64,000 nucleotides of DNA from Agelas oroides. Its lineage: Eukaryota > Porifera > Demospongiae > Agelasida > Agelasidae. The stretch is from positions 8,410,996-8,474,995 of the forward strand of contig OX422184.1 of assembly GCA_949130485.1 (NCBI GenBank), read 5' to 3'. Numbering within the stretch: position 1 is the stretch's first letter; every line of letters begins with the position of its first letter. The notes under the pieces are model-generated. The model was not told the origin of the DNA and did not search any database. It saw only the letters and a list, made by a program, of their open reading frames with translations. Shown piece by piece: positions 44,003 to 55,849 of this stretch. Both the position numbers and the translations under genes were made by a program.

Positions 44003-47000
44003 CTACCCTGAGTTGACCATCCCTGGTGGTGGGGGGGTGTATTGGAACTGATGACTACACTCCACTGCACAGATCTTGGTATCATGCGGATAAGCTCCAA
44101 AAAAATACCTTGATAGTCTTATTCCTGAGACTTTCCAGGCGGCTAGCTGAAGTTGTCCCATCATTAATAGTGGGTGTGGCTGCCCGAAGGGGTCTCTGAG
44201 GAGGTATGGGTGGCTTGGGAGCAACACCGGATGCTGGAGTAACAGTTCCAGAAGGAGGGGATACCACGCCTGTGCCGGCCAGACCGGGGCTACGACAATC
44301 AAGGTACTTTGCTCCGGTCTCACTTTCTGTAGGCATCTGCCTACCAGGGAAAAGGGAGGAAAGGCATAAGCATCCAGGTTTGTCCAGCAGACTTGGAATG
44401 CATCCGTAGCCATGGCGGATGGGTCTGGCCGACAGCTCACATACTGGGGAAGTTGGTTTAAACATGTAGCAAAAAGGTCTACTTGGCACTGACCTAGTAG
44501 GGTTAGAATATTTTGGAACACCGTCTTGTGTAGTTGCCACTCCGCTGAAGAGTGGAACGTCTGGGACTCCCTGTCTGCAATCGCGTTCTGTGATCCTGGC
44601 AGATGCTCCGCTGATAGCACAATTCCCCTTCTTAGGCACCACTGGCAAAGGCTGCATAGCATCTTTGCAAGTGTATGTGAATGTGTTCCCCCCATTTTGT
44701 TAATGTATGACATAGCTGTTGTATTGTCCATTCTGAGTCGATTGTGGATATCTTTGCTTGCTTTCCCAAAAGCTTTTACTGCAAATGCTCCTCCTAGTAG
44801 CTCCAAACAATTGTTATGCATCATGCGCTCCTCGTCTGACTACAGTACACTGGTCTGGATGTCCGCACAATGTACCCCCCAGCCCAGAAGGGACACTGGC
44901 TGTACTTCCTGCACCCCTACATTACCAAAACTTGCAACGGCTCAAGAACGAGGTCCTAAGGCACACCCAGTCGTATGAGACAGTGGTTCCTCTGGACGTA
45001 GCAGCCAAAGAGTAGCTACAGTGGTGGTTTCAGCATCTACAGGAGTGGAACGGGAAGCCAATAGCAATGACGGATCCGGACATGGTCATCGAAACTGATG
45101 CATTGATGCTGTCATCTGTCCGATAATCCTGGATAGCTCTTGAACTGATGCTGACTGATGTTGGAGTACTTGTTGACATTTTTTGGTCAGTGCTTTCACT
45201 TTTCCTGGGGGAAGAGCCAGTTTCATGGTCACCGAGTTCACTATCAGTCTGAGAAATTGTATCTCCTGTGTTGGTACGAGGGAGGACTTTCTCCAGTTTA
45301 TCTTGAAGCCCAGCAACTGTGGTATCTGCAATTAGGATATCAGCTTCTGGGGTGACTGAGCCATCAACATCATGTCATACGCGATGATTCTGAACCCCCT
45401 CTGTCGGATCAAGGCTAGAATTGGCTTCAGTACAAACAACAGGAAATGAGCCTCATCCAGAAATGAGCCATAGCACCCGTGAATCCATCTCCACAGCAGT
45501 TTGTGAGTCAGATTTTTGTGGTCCCAAGAAAGATGGAACCCACAGGCCAGTAATAATTCTGAAAGCTCTTAACAAGTCAGTGAAACGTCAGCATTTCAAG
45601 ATGGAAGGGCCACAGCTGATCAAGGATCTCCTGCAAAAGAGGACTGGATGTTGTGTCGAGTGGAGAAGCACCAACACCGCTGGCACATCGATGTTCAAAA
45701 TTTCACACATACATAAAGTGTGAAGTTAAAACATAAAGGGAGATGGGGATGGGGCATTTTATGGCTTAAATGGGTGGGGCATTTATGGCTCAAATGGATG
45801 GGGCGGTTAGTTACTGTTTTTGGGAGATATGCTCAAAATAAATACGGGTCTTCAGAGGAGTACCCTTTCCGGTCCTCACATGACCACAGGTTTCGGTCCC
45901 TTTGAACTCCCGACCCGTGGCCTACTACAGAAAGGGCGGGACCACTCCCCGCCTAAGGCTTGCTTTGAGTGAGGAGCCCAGCTCTCGGTTGGCATTCATA
46001 CAGCTAAGAATATTCTAATTACTAAGCAAATTGGGGATGGGGCTAAATGGGTGGAGTTATAACACTAACTAGGGGGATGGGCAGACCAATGTACCGTCTC
46101 TCGCTGACTCACTGGTAACGGTAGACCTCAAAGACGCATATCTAACCATACCTATCACAGCAGCTCAGTGGCAGGACCAAACATACAAATTTCGCTGTCT
46201 TCCGTTCGGGCTCAGCAGTGCTTCACGAATGTTCACAAAAGTGCTGCAGTGGTGGCGGAGCTCCCATTTGAAAAGGGTTTGATGCCTTCTCCAGGAATCC
46301 TGGTCCGAAGAGTTTGGTCTCCCACTTTTCATCATCTTCGGTGGCCAGTGATTTCATTTTAGGGTTGATGCGACCCCAGGCGATCTTTCGTCTCTCCACT
46401 GTGATGGCGTGTGATGCACTGCCCAGCAGCACTAGTGCCCGCTGGGTTAACAGCAAGGTATCCTCTGCTGAAACTGATGCCTGTTTGTTGAGAAGATCTG
46501 CCCATAGGCATGTCAAAGGTCCAACAACATCAAGGATTTTTTCCTCCACCTTGTACAGTGACTTCTCGGATCCAAAGTGGGGATCTTTACCTCTCTGCTG
46601 CATTTGCTCCTTGACTTGTAGAGCAACCAGTGCATCGCATTTTGGTTTTGGAAAGTCCTTCATGATCGTGGCTCTCTCCTAGATGCCGTGGGGGAATCAT
46701 CTAGAGGTAGGCGCAAGAGACTTAGGGAGGATGGGGAGGAGGAGGAGGATGTGCTCTCCCTACTGGGCGAGTCTGAGACATTGGAGCTAGTGGAATTTGA
46801 CCCAACCATCGATCCTAAAGACACATGGGAGCCACCGCAACCTATCCTCACCTTTCTGGAGAAATACTTTAACAAGTCCTTATCAGAAGAGATCTGGGTT
46901 TTCCTTTCCTGAGCCACTGTCTTCCCTTGTGCTACTTTGCGGTGCAGGCCCAGTCACTGGATATCCCCAACCCATGCCAAAGGGAGGCAGGCAAGGATGC

Positions 47001-47308
47001 ATACCTGGGTGGAACCAGTGGTATGCTGGATAATAGGGGAAGCCCACCGGCATTCCCCCTCAGACGGAAAAATTGCCCCGGGGTCAGCGTCACCCGTAGA
47101 CATCCCACGAGGGGTAGGGTTGCTGCCACCGCCTGCACAAGCGGGGGTATCTTCGGCATCCTTGTTAGTGATCCGATCGTCATCTAGGCCCATTTGCTGT
47201 AACAGCCGCACCTCCTTGGTTGGGCTCCTCAAGATCGCTGCTTCCATCCACTGTTGGTCTGTGTCAGAACTCATTCCCGACTTTTCAGAATGACTTTCAT
47301 CGTTTTCA
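44003..47308 (-). pseudogene. DIRS-like retrotransposon, gag-RT-RNase H, rearranged
   Basis: Minus strand, 5' to 3': gag start (MESENDESHSEKSGMSSDTD, about 47,308), a Pro/Tyr-rich spacer, gag C-terminus with DFPKPKCDAL, GRDPHFG-like GKDPHFGSEKS and GPLTCLWADLLNKQA (46,663-46,223), RT thumb with LGFKINWRKSSLVPTQEIQF (about 45,330), and RNase H with NCLELLGGAFAVKAF, RMDNTTAMSYINKMGG and LSAEHLPGSQNAIADRES (44,824-44,003). Three segments lie on the opposite strand: 46,679-46,891 (gag), 45,434-46,240 (RT fingers and palm, with repeat R inserted) and 44,894-45,102 (thumb to RNase H). Turning them back restores frame at every junction. The RT active-site box is damaged (AYDMM where YxDD is expected) and stops are present, so it is dead. 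No recombinase gene is visible. Confidence 0.85.
45645..46111 (+). repeat. Repeat R, copy 2, inserted in the DIRS-like RT
   Basis: It starts near ttgtgtcgagtggagaagca and ends near tctcgctgactcac, interrupting plus-strand RT sequence between the fingers (LNKSVKRQHFKMEG) and the catalytic LVTVDLKDAYL motif. It is about 460 bp and collinear with 33,543-34,578 minus the TTAA element. No clear target duplication is visible. Confidence 0.8.
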
Positions 47309-47639
47309 CTCTCCATTAGTGTTCGACCAGTCGTGTGGTAGCTGTGAAGAGTCGTATGTAGACGATTTTTCAGCTGCCTGAAAAAAACGCTCGCTGTGTG
47401 CAGCAAAAAAGAAAGCTGACTATGTTTTTGGCAGGATGCACGTGATGTGTAAGAGGTGACAGAAGCAGTTGTTGTCGCTGTGATTCACACTTGCAGCACC
47501 CAAGTAGCACTCTATAACACCCCTTGGGTTGTCATGTAGCACTCTATAACACCCCCTTGGTGTCATGTAGTGTATGTGTGCCTTGTCGGAAGCTATGCAT
47601 GTACACTGTTAAAAATGGGGTACAGCTATGCCCTTCAAA
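47309..47639. other. No gene; short direct repeat
   Basis: tagcactctataacacccc occurs at about 47,506 and 47,538. Nothing else is seen. Confidence 0.45.
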
Positions 47640-47790
47640 AACTGCCAAGTAAGGTTGTGGTACATTTTAGGGAGACCTCCAATACACTGTTATAACTGCA
47701 GTGTGAAAAAGATATAGGGATGGGGCATTGCCTTTATGTTGACCTTTGCTTTTATGCTATCATCCCTACCTCTGTTTGTATATATTTCTT
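47640..47790. mobile_element. Single arm of the 8.3-kb foldback family
   Basis: ctgccaagtaaggttgtggt, cattttagggagacc and aaaagatatagggatggggc match 8,690-8,800. The partner arm is absent, so this is a partial copy. Confidence 0.65.
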
Positions 47791-48656
47791 CTTCGCTGAA
47801 AACGAACAGTCTTGCAGAATGGGATGAAGATGTCCTGGTGAGATATATCGGTATGCGATCATCAAGAGAGCGAATACACATTCGGTATTCGTAGCGGAGA
47901 TGAATTCATAACCCTAAGCAATTTCACGCTTGAGTAAGTGTGCGAGGTCCGTGTGGGAGCTGATAGTGGCTTCATCGTTGATGTTACTCTATCCAATGGA
48001 CGGAATTTGGGATGCAAGTATCTAGTCAGTTGATAAAGTAACTATCTGAGTACCTAAGACTACAAGTTTACTGTGTAGTCATCGTCTTTATGAGAGTCTG
48101 CTGCCAGTAGTAGGATAAATAAGCAATATCCAAATTAATACATATACAGAGGACAGACTGATTTGAGAGACATTGGTGGTTAGGACGCTACCTACATTGA
48201 GCATGTAGATGCGTGGCAATTTTGGGTTCATGAATATATTAATAAGCTACTAAAACCCTTTTCTAAAATTAGGCAAAGCAAGATTGCCCTCAACCAAACC
48301 CTAACCCTACTCTTGGAATGGACAACTTTGACTGCACCAAAATGAATGCACATTTCAAAAAATTCACCGCTTGTCTATGGGAGGGGCTCATTAACAAGTG
48401 GAAGCAAGCATTACTAGGGGCACCTCTCCCCCTTATGTTGCTAAACAACTCACGGCTCTGTCCACACACAACCACTCTTGAGCTTTCCTGTCTACTGCAG
48501 TGTAGTACCAACGATATATTGCGCATTCTAGTTAAAGCCCAGCCCGGCACTTGAAGCTCCGGCTCACGGTCACCTACTAGGCTTGGCATACGATCGCAAG
48601 ACCTGGGCCTACCCAATGAGTACTGGTGTGTTTGTTGAATGTACTACGTACTGTTG
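47791..48656. other. No recognisable gene
   Basis: Short frames only. Confidence 0.4.
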
Positions 48657-51017
48657 GGGTCATTCCATGTCAAATCAACACAAAAAATACCTGACCCTCA
48701 CGGATTTGGACGAAACTTGGTTCTTACATAGTGTCTGTTGAGACATTCACCCATAGTCAGTTTCAGCGTTATATGTTGTATGGCTTCAGAGTTAGAGCCA
48801 GCCAAAAAGTCAATTTTTCGCCAAATTTTGGCTTACACCTTTGTACTTAATCAACCATAACTTTAAGCACGATTAACTTTATGACCTACAATTTGCACCA
48901 CTTGTAGCTCATAAAATTCCCTTTCATTTGGTATAATTATCAAGTATATCCCATAAAGTTCAGGTCAAAGGTCATCACTGGTGTACTTTGACCTTTGCTC
49001 TCTCAAAAACGGATGTTTTGATTTGAATCAATTTTTTAACAAATGTTCTTTGGGGCCTTCTCTTTAAGTGCAGTAAAATTGGTTTTGGGACTGCCATGGG
49101 ATTCGGAGATACATGACAATGTAATGGAAGTTAGGGGAGATGTGCAAGTAATCAACCGTATACTTACCCGATAGGGGTGCATTTTGATCAGTATGATCCT
49201 CGTAAACATGACATGACAAGTAGACATAATTATGTGGCCAATGGATGATGACCAAGTGGTAGTTGCCATGGTTACAAGGTAATTTATTGTAGTTAATCTC
49301 TAGCAAACAACTGAATGCCGTTCAACATGCAGAAGTAACAGTAAATTTTCATGTTACAGTTCACTTAGGTTCTTCCCACAATGACTACTTTACCCTAGGG
49401 CAGGAAAATTTTACCGTACTAAAATTAGCTCCTTGGTACACAGCTGCAATATTCTAAAAGTTAAGTTGGTAGATCAATTTATATAGGAGTGCCTCAGTGT
49501 GTGATTACGTCATAAACCTACATAATGTTGTATCATGCATGCAAGACTGCAGTAGGACGGTCCATACTAGTGATAGAAAGCTGTGTCATGGGTAAGGCAC
49601 TTACCAAATTGCATGGACACTGAGTTCATCTGAGGGCAGAATGGGCAAGATGGCAACTGCATGGCAGGTGCATGCATACACTGTTAGCCTTGTACCCAGG
49701 GCATACTAACCTGTTCAATGTGAACAAGAGTTAAAATTTCTAGAAAAATGGTTGCTTGCACACTATTTTTTGCTCAAGCTCTTTATTTAGAGGTGTGACT
49801 TCATTGCATATACTGAGTGCTCTTATGAGGTAAGTGCACACGTTCCCAAGCCCTCACCACCTTCTTTGATTGCATGCAGTATGCAAATAAAACACAAACC
49901 GCCTGGAAAATCGAGTCAGATGAATGACACATCAGGCACACAGAAGATAGCTAGACACATGGGAGGTGGTGCCTGATGAAGGATCTCAAGGTCCTTTCTT
50001 CTAGCATCCATCCAGGGGTTGGACGCGAGAGCATTCACAACGAAGATAGTATCAATACTGCTTTGTTAGGGATAGATATATACAAAAAATGTTATTATAC
50101 CTAAGTGTGTGTATATCCTCTGCCCACCTGTCACAGCATACGTATGCATGACCACACTTCATGTTTTGCATAGTGTGTAAGAACCTAGAAACTGAAGGCA
50201 GCAAAGGCCTAGGAAGCACTACCTATGTTCATGGAGTTGTGATAACAAATACTAAAGGAATCCACTTGTTGGTGTGGTCACACATCCACCAGTGTAGTGT
50301 GTAAATATGCTGCAGGAATATGACTTGGTACTAGGTTTACCTCCTACCTGTAGCATTGAGCTGCATACTAGAGGGAAATCGCAATAAATTACCTTGTAAC
50401 CATGGCAACTACCACTTGGTCATCATCCATTGGCCACATAATTATGTCTACTTGTCATGTCATGTTTACGAGGGTCACACTGATCAAAATGCACCCCTAT
50501 CGGGTAAGTATACGGTTGATTACTTGCACATCTTCCCTAACTGCCAGTACATTCTGTCAAGTATCTCCGAATCCCATGGCAGTCCCAAAACCAATTTTAC
50601 TGCACTTAAAGAGAAGGCCCCAAAGAACATTTAGTAAAAAAATTGATTCAGATCAAAACATCCGTTTTAGAGAGAGCAAAGGTCAAAGTACACTAGTGGT
50701 GACCTTTGACCCGAACTTTATGGGATATACTTGATAATTATACCAAATGAAAGGGAATTTTATGAGCTATAAGTGGTGCAAATTGTAGGTCATAAAGTTA
50801 ATCATGCTTAAAGTTATGGTTGATTAAGTACAAAGGGGTAAGCCAAAATTTGGCAAAAAATTGACATTTTGGCTGGCTCTAACTCTGAAGCCATACAACA
50901 TATAATGCTGAAACTGGCTATGGGTGAATGTCTCAACAGACACTATGTAAGAACCAAGTTTCGTCCAAATCCGTGAGGGTCAGGTATTTTTTGTGTTGAT
51001 TTGATATGGAATGACCC
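48657..51017. mobile_element. Element with 650-bp terminal inverted arms, 2.36 kb
   Basis: Arms 48,657-49,303 and 50,367-51,017 are reverse complements over their full length, roughly 90% or more by eye. The termini read GGGTCATTCCATGTCAAATC and its near complement. GTTG lies immediately outside both ends (48,653-48,656 and 51,018-51,021), a possible 4-bp target duplication. The 1.06-kb centre encodes nothing recognisable. Long-armed non-autonomous (foldback-type) DNA transposon is the best reading; the superfamily is unknown. Confidence 0.85.
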
Positions 51018-51021
51018 GTTG

Positions 51022-52320
51022 TACATTTTACCCAAATCCTCTTCTGAGACAGGTTTGTGTTGTACCTTGGCTTTACCTTCTTGTTTCAGTTGCTCAATCT
51101 GAGCATAGAAAGTTGTACATTTCTCCATTCCGTTTCCTACCACAGATACTCAAGTATCTCCCACCCAAGAACCAACAACGAACGCGCTCCACGAGTCAAC
51201 CCCATCTCCCCTCTATCACCATCAAACAATTGAAAAGGCAGAAACAAAACGGACTACTATGCAGCACATCAGGAAGCCACGCCCACTCAGGATTCACAGA
51301 CCGAGAACCACTCAACTCACTGCAAACCGAAAGCCACACTGGCCACAATGCATGTGGAGAAGACTGTTTGGAAGATGGTCCACTGGAGAAGCTGCCAAGC
51401 CCTGCCACCATCACATCAGCCTCTAAAATGCATATAGCGTCTGTATAGTGTTTGTATAGTGTAGGTACGCTTGACGCTGAGCATCACACGCCATGCTGTA
51501 CTAGCTATATAGCCTGCAAGTATACATTTTGTACACCACATGCACCTGACGAGGTTGTTGACATCTGGAAGTGTGGGAAGACTCTGCGAAGACCCATTGT
51601 ATTGTTGTGTGCTGTTTTCAGTTTTTTGTCCCCCTATTATATAATGCCTACAATTTCACGAAACTTGAGACGAGAATCCGGCTGTTCGGGGATCTACCAT
51701 AACATAACTTGCACTTTGCCGTATAATGTTACCGAATATTGCAAAATTGTATAGCACTATACTGACCAACAGGATTGTAGAATGATACAACAGTATATTA
51801 TAACATACATTATAGTAATGTGTCCACCAATTCATGTATTGCACTACATCTCTCTAGGTATCCACTAGTCTCGGAGCCAGACCCTCGCACGCGGAGAAGG
51901 AGGGTCTGGTAAACTTACATACATAAACTCTTTATGGGATATGGCCTCCTCACAGGCTTCCTAAGCAATAATTGAGTTGATTGGGTGAAAATATGCATGT
52001 GCTCAATTAGCTACTGTAGGCTGTCGCTACCAGTGAAGATACTAGTAACGAAGCGACCGTTTGATAGTACCTTGGAGAGCGCCACTGCTACTTTTGGCAG
52101 GCAATTTAAACAGCGAATAGCAGGGTAGCCCAGAACTGTGGTGTTGGCTAACGAAATTTGCGTGACTTGTGTCCATTGCCGTGAAAGATATGCCCTGATG
52201 TTGAAAGCGTGGATACCTATGAAAAGGATAGAAGTCTTCGGTTTCACTACCCGGGCAGTGGAACTGTGAAAGTCCCTCTGCTATGGTAGTCTACGTTCAT
52301 CGGCTAATTTTGGCGCATGG
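51022..52320. other. No clear gene; one open exon-like stretch
   Basis: A plus-strand frame (51,011-51,448) continues after a possible acceptor (cctaccacag) with a charged, Ser-rich sequence (LPPKNQQRTRSTSQP). No family is recognised. A foldback with ccagaccctc arms lies at about 51,880-51,911. Confidence 0.35.
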
Positions 52321-52504
52321 AAGTCACAGAGGCAGACGTAAGTCCATTGTAGTTATTGTAAGCCCTCTGGAGGCGCTTGTGCTTGATGTAGCCAAGGCAT
52401 TCACAAGGTCTGGAACCCTGAGTAGAACCGGTTCACACCTTTGTCCAGTGCCAATTAGGGAGAAAATGGAGAAAACATTACCACTGATCCATATTGATTG
52501 GTAA
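52283..52504 (+). pseudogene. Possible RecQ-type helicase motif Ia fragment
   Basis: The frame contains KSIVVIVSPLEALVLDVAKA, resembling the V-V-S-P-L-x-A-L-x-x-D-Q-V motif of RecQ helicases, in a short isolated frame. Weak evidence; the two other RecQ fragments in the window make it more plausible. Confidence 0.35.
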
Positions 52505-54388
52505 ACTCATTTTTGATTACTTGGTTGAGCCTAGTTCAGCCAAATCACTTACAGATATTAGCTTAGACTGTGCTAATGGATCCACTGTTCACCGAAATGG
52601 CCACTTTCTGTTACACAGCAACAAAACGATCAAAGAAGAATCATCTTCCAGCAGATAGGGTTGAACTTCTTGAAAGTAAGGCCTGCTAGAGAAAGGAGGG
52701 TCTGGTGAATATACCATATAGCCAGAAATATTAGCCATCTTTAAATTTGGTGGTTTGGCCCCAAACCGGTGAAATTTAAATTTGGCAGTGGTGCCTCGCA
52801 GCATATTATGTCATCACGAACATTTCACACATGTACCCGTCCTCTCGCTTGAAGTACTAAGTTTCAATAGTCGTTCAAACATGCGCTGGGCATTTTAGGT
52901 AAACAGAATCTAACCAGTGGGCACTGTGTACAAAGAAAAAAGAGCTTACATTACGCACATTTCATCTCTTGAGATGTTATTGGTATTGAATTACATATAG
53001 TCTTTCACACTTTTTCCCCTCACACAGAGTGCATTGATCGAAAGTTTGGAAGTGGAACAGCCAAAACACATGAAGCCAAAAAATGCAACCAGTAATGCAT
53101 AGACACAACTAATAAACACATGAAACCAGTAGCAGATATCTTATGGGGAGATTGTATCTTACAAGATGGTAACTATCTTTTTAAGGCTATTTTGTAAGAT
53201 CAGCCTCTGAATTTCACCAACAGCCTTTAGTTATGGCTACTAGGACTGCTAGGAGGATTTTGTGTCTTCAGTGGCCTTCAAAGTGGCCTTTAAAGATGGT
53301 GAAGTTGGGGTGTCAAGTAGGAGTGTGCCAACACTGTTGTCATGCTAGGAGCCGTCGCAGAGATGACGTCCGCATTTGAAGTGCAAGCTCATCTGATCAG
53401 TTTTGGCCATCTCTGAATTTGATGCTGCGAGTCACTGACAGACACGGATCGACTTAAGACTGAAGGCCTCGTCATATCTATACAAATACCATTGAGAATT
53501 TTTGTGGATAAAGTTGTTTATTCATGGTTGTGTATCTGTGTGTGTATTCATACTTGTGTTTGGTAAACAAACAACTTAAAGCAATACAGACAGAAGACAG
53601 TTATTTCATTCCTCCATTGTCCCGTGTGAGTGCCCATGGGCGCTCGCAGCTCAAGCCTGAAAAATCGGGGGTGGGTCCTTACACGGCGGTGATTAATTAG
53701 TCCAACTATGCCCATGCAAGCGCCCACCCGGATCCGAAGTTAACTGACAGGGGTACTGAATTGACTCGCATTGTAGCTTTGTCCGTGCTTCCTTTTTTAG
53801 GCAAACAAGGCCAGCGCGGCAGTAGACAACATTTGAGGACGGACATGTCACCTGTAGCCAAAAACTATTAGTCGAATGGAAGTAGAATGAAAATGTACAT
53901 TGACAAGATCCACTTGCCTTTTTGAATTGATTTCGATAATGATTATGTAGTGATCTGGAGCAATGGTAAAGTCGATATTAAGTGATATGATCAATGGCAC
54001 TTGCGAAGATCAACATTACTGCAATGCCTCTGTACCGTGTAGACATGTGACAGGGGACATCAAACGACGTGAAAGTACTGAGACCCATTATTAGCCCGAA
54101 GCGCAGTAGTGCGCTCAGTACACGTAGCAATGATTTTATACATAGTATATTGAACGCGTGACGTCACATAAGCATGAAAATCCCTTCTGGCGCCACTGTA
54201 AGGGGTGAGGGTGGTATAGCTGGTGAAGGGAAGCTTGTCGGTGTATACCAAAGTTTCATTCCTGGTGTAAGTGCACCATGCCATTAACGAATATCAACTC
54301 AGATTGGATGTCCAACGCTTCCTCTGGCCTGTGTATTATTTATTATATTATATTACGTGGATCCTTTAAGTTGCATCTTGGAGGTGAA
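52505..54388. other. No recognisable gene
   Basis: A short match to one end of repeat R (agttggggtgtcaagtagga, gccaacactg) lies at about 53,300. No domains seen. Confidence 0.4.
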
Positions 54389-54763
54389 TTACATGTAATT
54401 ACTCACCACATACACACAGGTAGATTCCCTAGGGCTAGAGGAGTCACTCTTGGGTGGACGTCGTGTAGTGGCTTTCCTGACACGAATAAGTCCATGTAGG
54501 TATGTGTCCTGTATCGCCTTGTCGCCGAGTTTGTATCTAACACTTGCAAGTACCCGGCTTGGCACTATCCACCATCTTGCAAGTACTCGGTGAGATGTAA
54601 CCGTCTCCTCTCGCTCGATTTGAGTTATCTTCCACAGTTCTGGTTGTATCTTTCGCTTTCGAGGCCTTGCAGGGGTAGAGCTTAATTGTGAGGGCATAGA
54701 TAATTGGTGAGGGCAACTCGAAAAAACGTACGCCATTTTTTGTTGATGGGCACAAGAATGCAA
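54389..54763 (-). pseudogene. N-terminal exon of a PELWK/RARGDGYISPST family
   Basis: The minus strand encodes PARPRKRKIQPELWK and, after a one-base frame change near 54,630, NRARGDGYISPSTCKM and PGTCKC. A basic R-K-R-K-x-x-P-x-x-W-K followed by G-x-x-Y and C-x-C is, from memory, the N-terminus of the uncharacterised invertebrate family that also carries the GHTHEDVDQ motif (see 16,958). The frameshift marks it as broken. Downstream exons were not found. Confidence 0.4.
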
Positions 54764-55229
54764 GTATGCGCATGTGCAGTAACCCAGAAGTTAACCTTTG
54801 ATCTTTCACAAACTGCCTTTATTAGTGCATTGCCTCCATCCTCCTCCTTGAAACAGCAGTGAGAATTTCAGCATTAGCTTAAGAATTTCTTCTGACTTTG
54901 CTAACAGAGTGCAAGGAGATCTCAAGTTGGATAGGTGTATGGACAACTAGGGAATGTAGGTGTATGAGCCAAAGAACTTGTTACGACTCAGATCGACATA
55001 TACCATAATGAGCTGTAGATTGTACTGTAATAATACACTGATAGACTGTACAGAAATATGTAAGAACACAATACATTACAGAGGCAGGTAAGTAGAGACT
55101 CATACGTTTTACACACTGCCTCCACGCCCTCCAGCAATGAGAGCAGCCATCTTATCTCGTGGTCTCCTCAGCTGGATCTCTCGGTTTTCAAGAAGACGCT
55201 TGTGTTTCATGAAGCCTTTCCTCTGTTAT

Positions 55230-55452
55230 CTGGTAGGGTTGGTCCTGGAGCTGAACTGTTATCTGGGAGGGTTGGTCCTGGAGCTGTGAGGCCCTTGCTG
55301 CACGGCAAGCAGCTGATGGCATTCCCTACCTTCAGAGATTAGGTGTTCTAAAAGGTCTGTATTCTTCTCTCACTCATCTGTGCGACAAGTCCAGCTCCAG
55401 GACCAACCCTCCCAGATAACAGTCCAGCTCCAGGGCCAACCCTCCAAAACAA
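55230..55452. repeat. 33-bp coding-type repeat in both orientations
   Basis: cagctccaggaccaaccctc occurs twice on the plus strand (55,385-55,452) and twice on the minus strand (55,230-55,300). The units are 33 bp, encoding VQLQDQPSQIT. The two pairs face each other across about 85 bp. Confidence 0.75.
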
Positions 55453-55610
55453 CAGTCAAATACTCAAGAGTGATCGACAGCCTAGAGGAGTTAAAGAAAT
55501 TTGATGAACTCTGTCACAGAATTAAAAGAAGTAAAGGCAAGAGATCACCAGATCTTAGAATTCATGACGGAAAATCACGACTCCTGTGGAAGGAAAAGTC
55601 ACAAAGCTAA
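55380..55610 (+). pseudogene. Exon-like fragment with Gln-rich repeats, unknown family
   Basis: After the VQLQDQPSQIT units the frame reads SLEELKKFDELCHRIKRSKG and DLRIHDGKSRLLWKEK, then stops. The charged, helical composition looks coding, but I do not recognise it. Confidence 0.3.
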
Positions 55611-55849
55611 AAACTATTCTTCGATGATTTCATGATTACTGCATGAGCCTGGCATGTTAGCGAACATAAAATTTGTTTGTAAGAATGTTAAGGTCCCTAC
55701 AATCATGCAATAGTAGCATCCCTAGAACAGTACACTGCCAAGAAAAAGAGTGAATACTGGAATACTGGCAGATGTACTGCAGTGTGGTTTAATGTACTAA
55801 ATATATGACACCTCAATAATATTAATACTCTATGCTATTAACGTACCAA

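Noticed and set aside
44003..44300. A tyrosine recombinase downstream of the DIRS-like RNase H that could drive the inversions
   Set aside because: No recombinase motifs (Arg-His-x-x-Arg with a C-terminal Tyr) are recognisable in any frame between 43.4 and 44.0 kb, so there is no local candidate enzyme.
49036..50734. Frames of 77-110 codons repeated on both strands
   Set aside because: They are mirror translations of the two 650-bp inverted arms, with no recognisable protein family.
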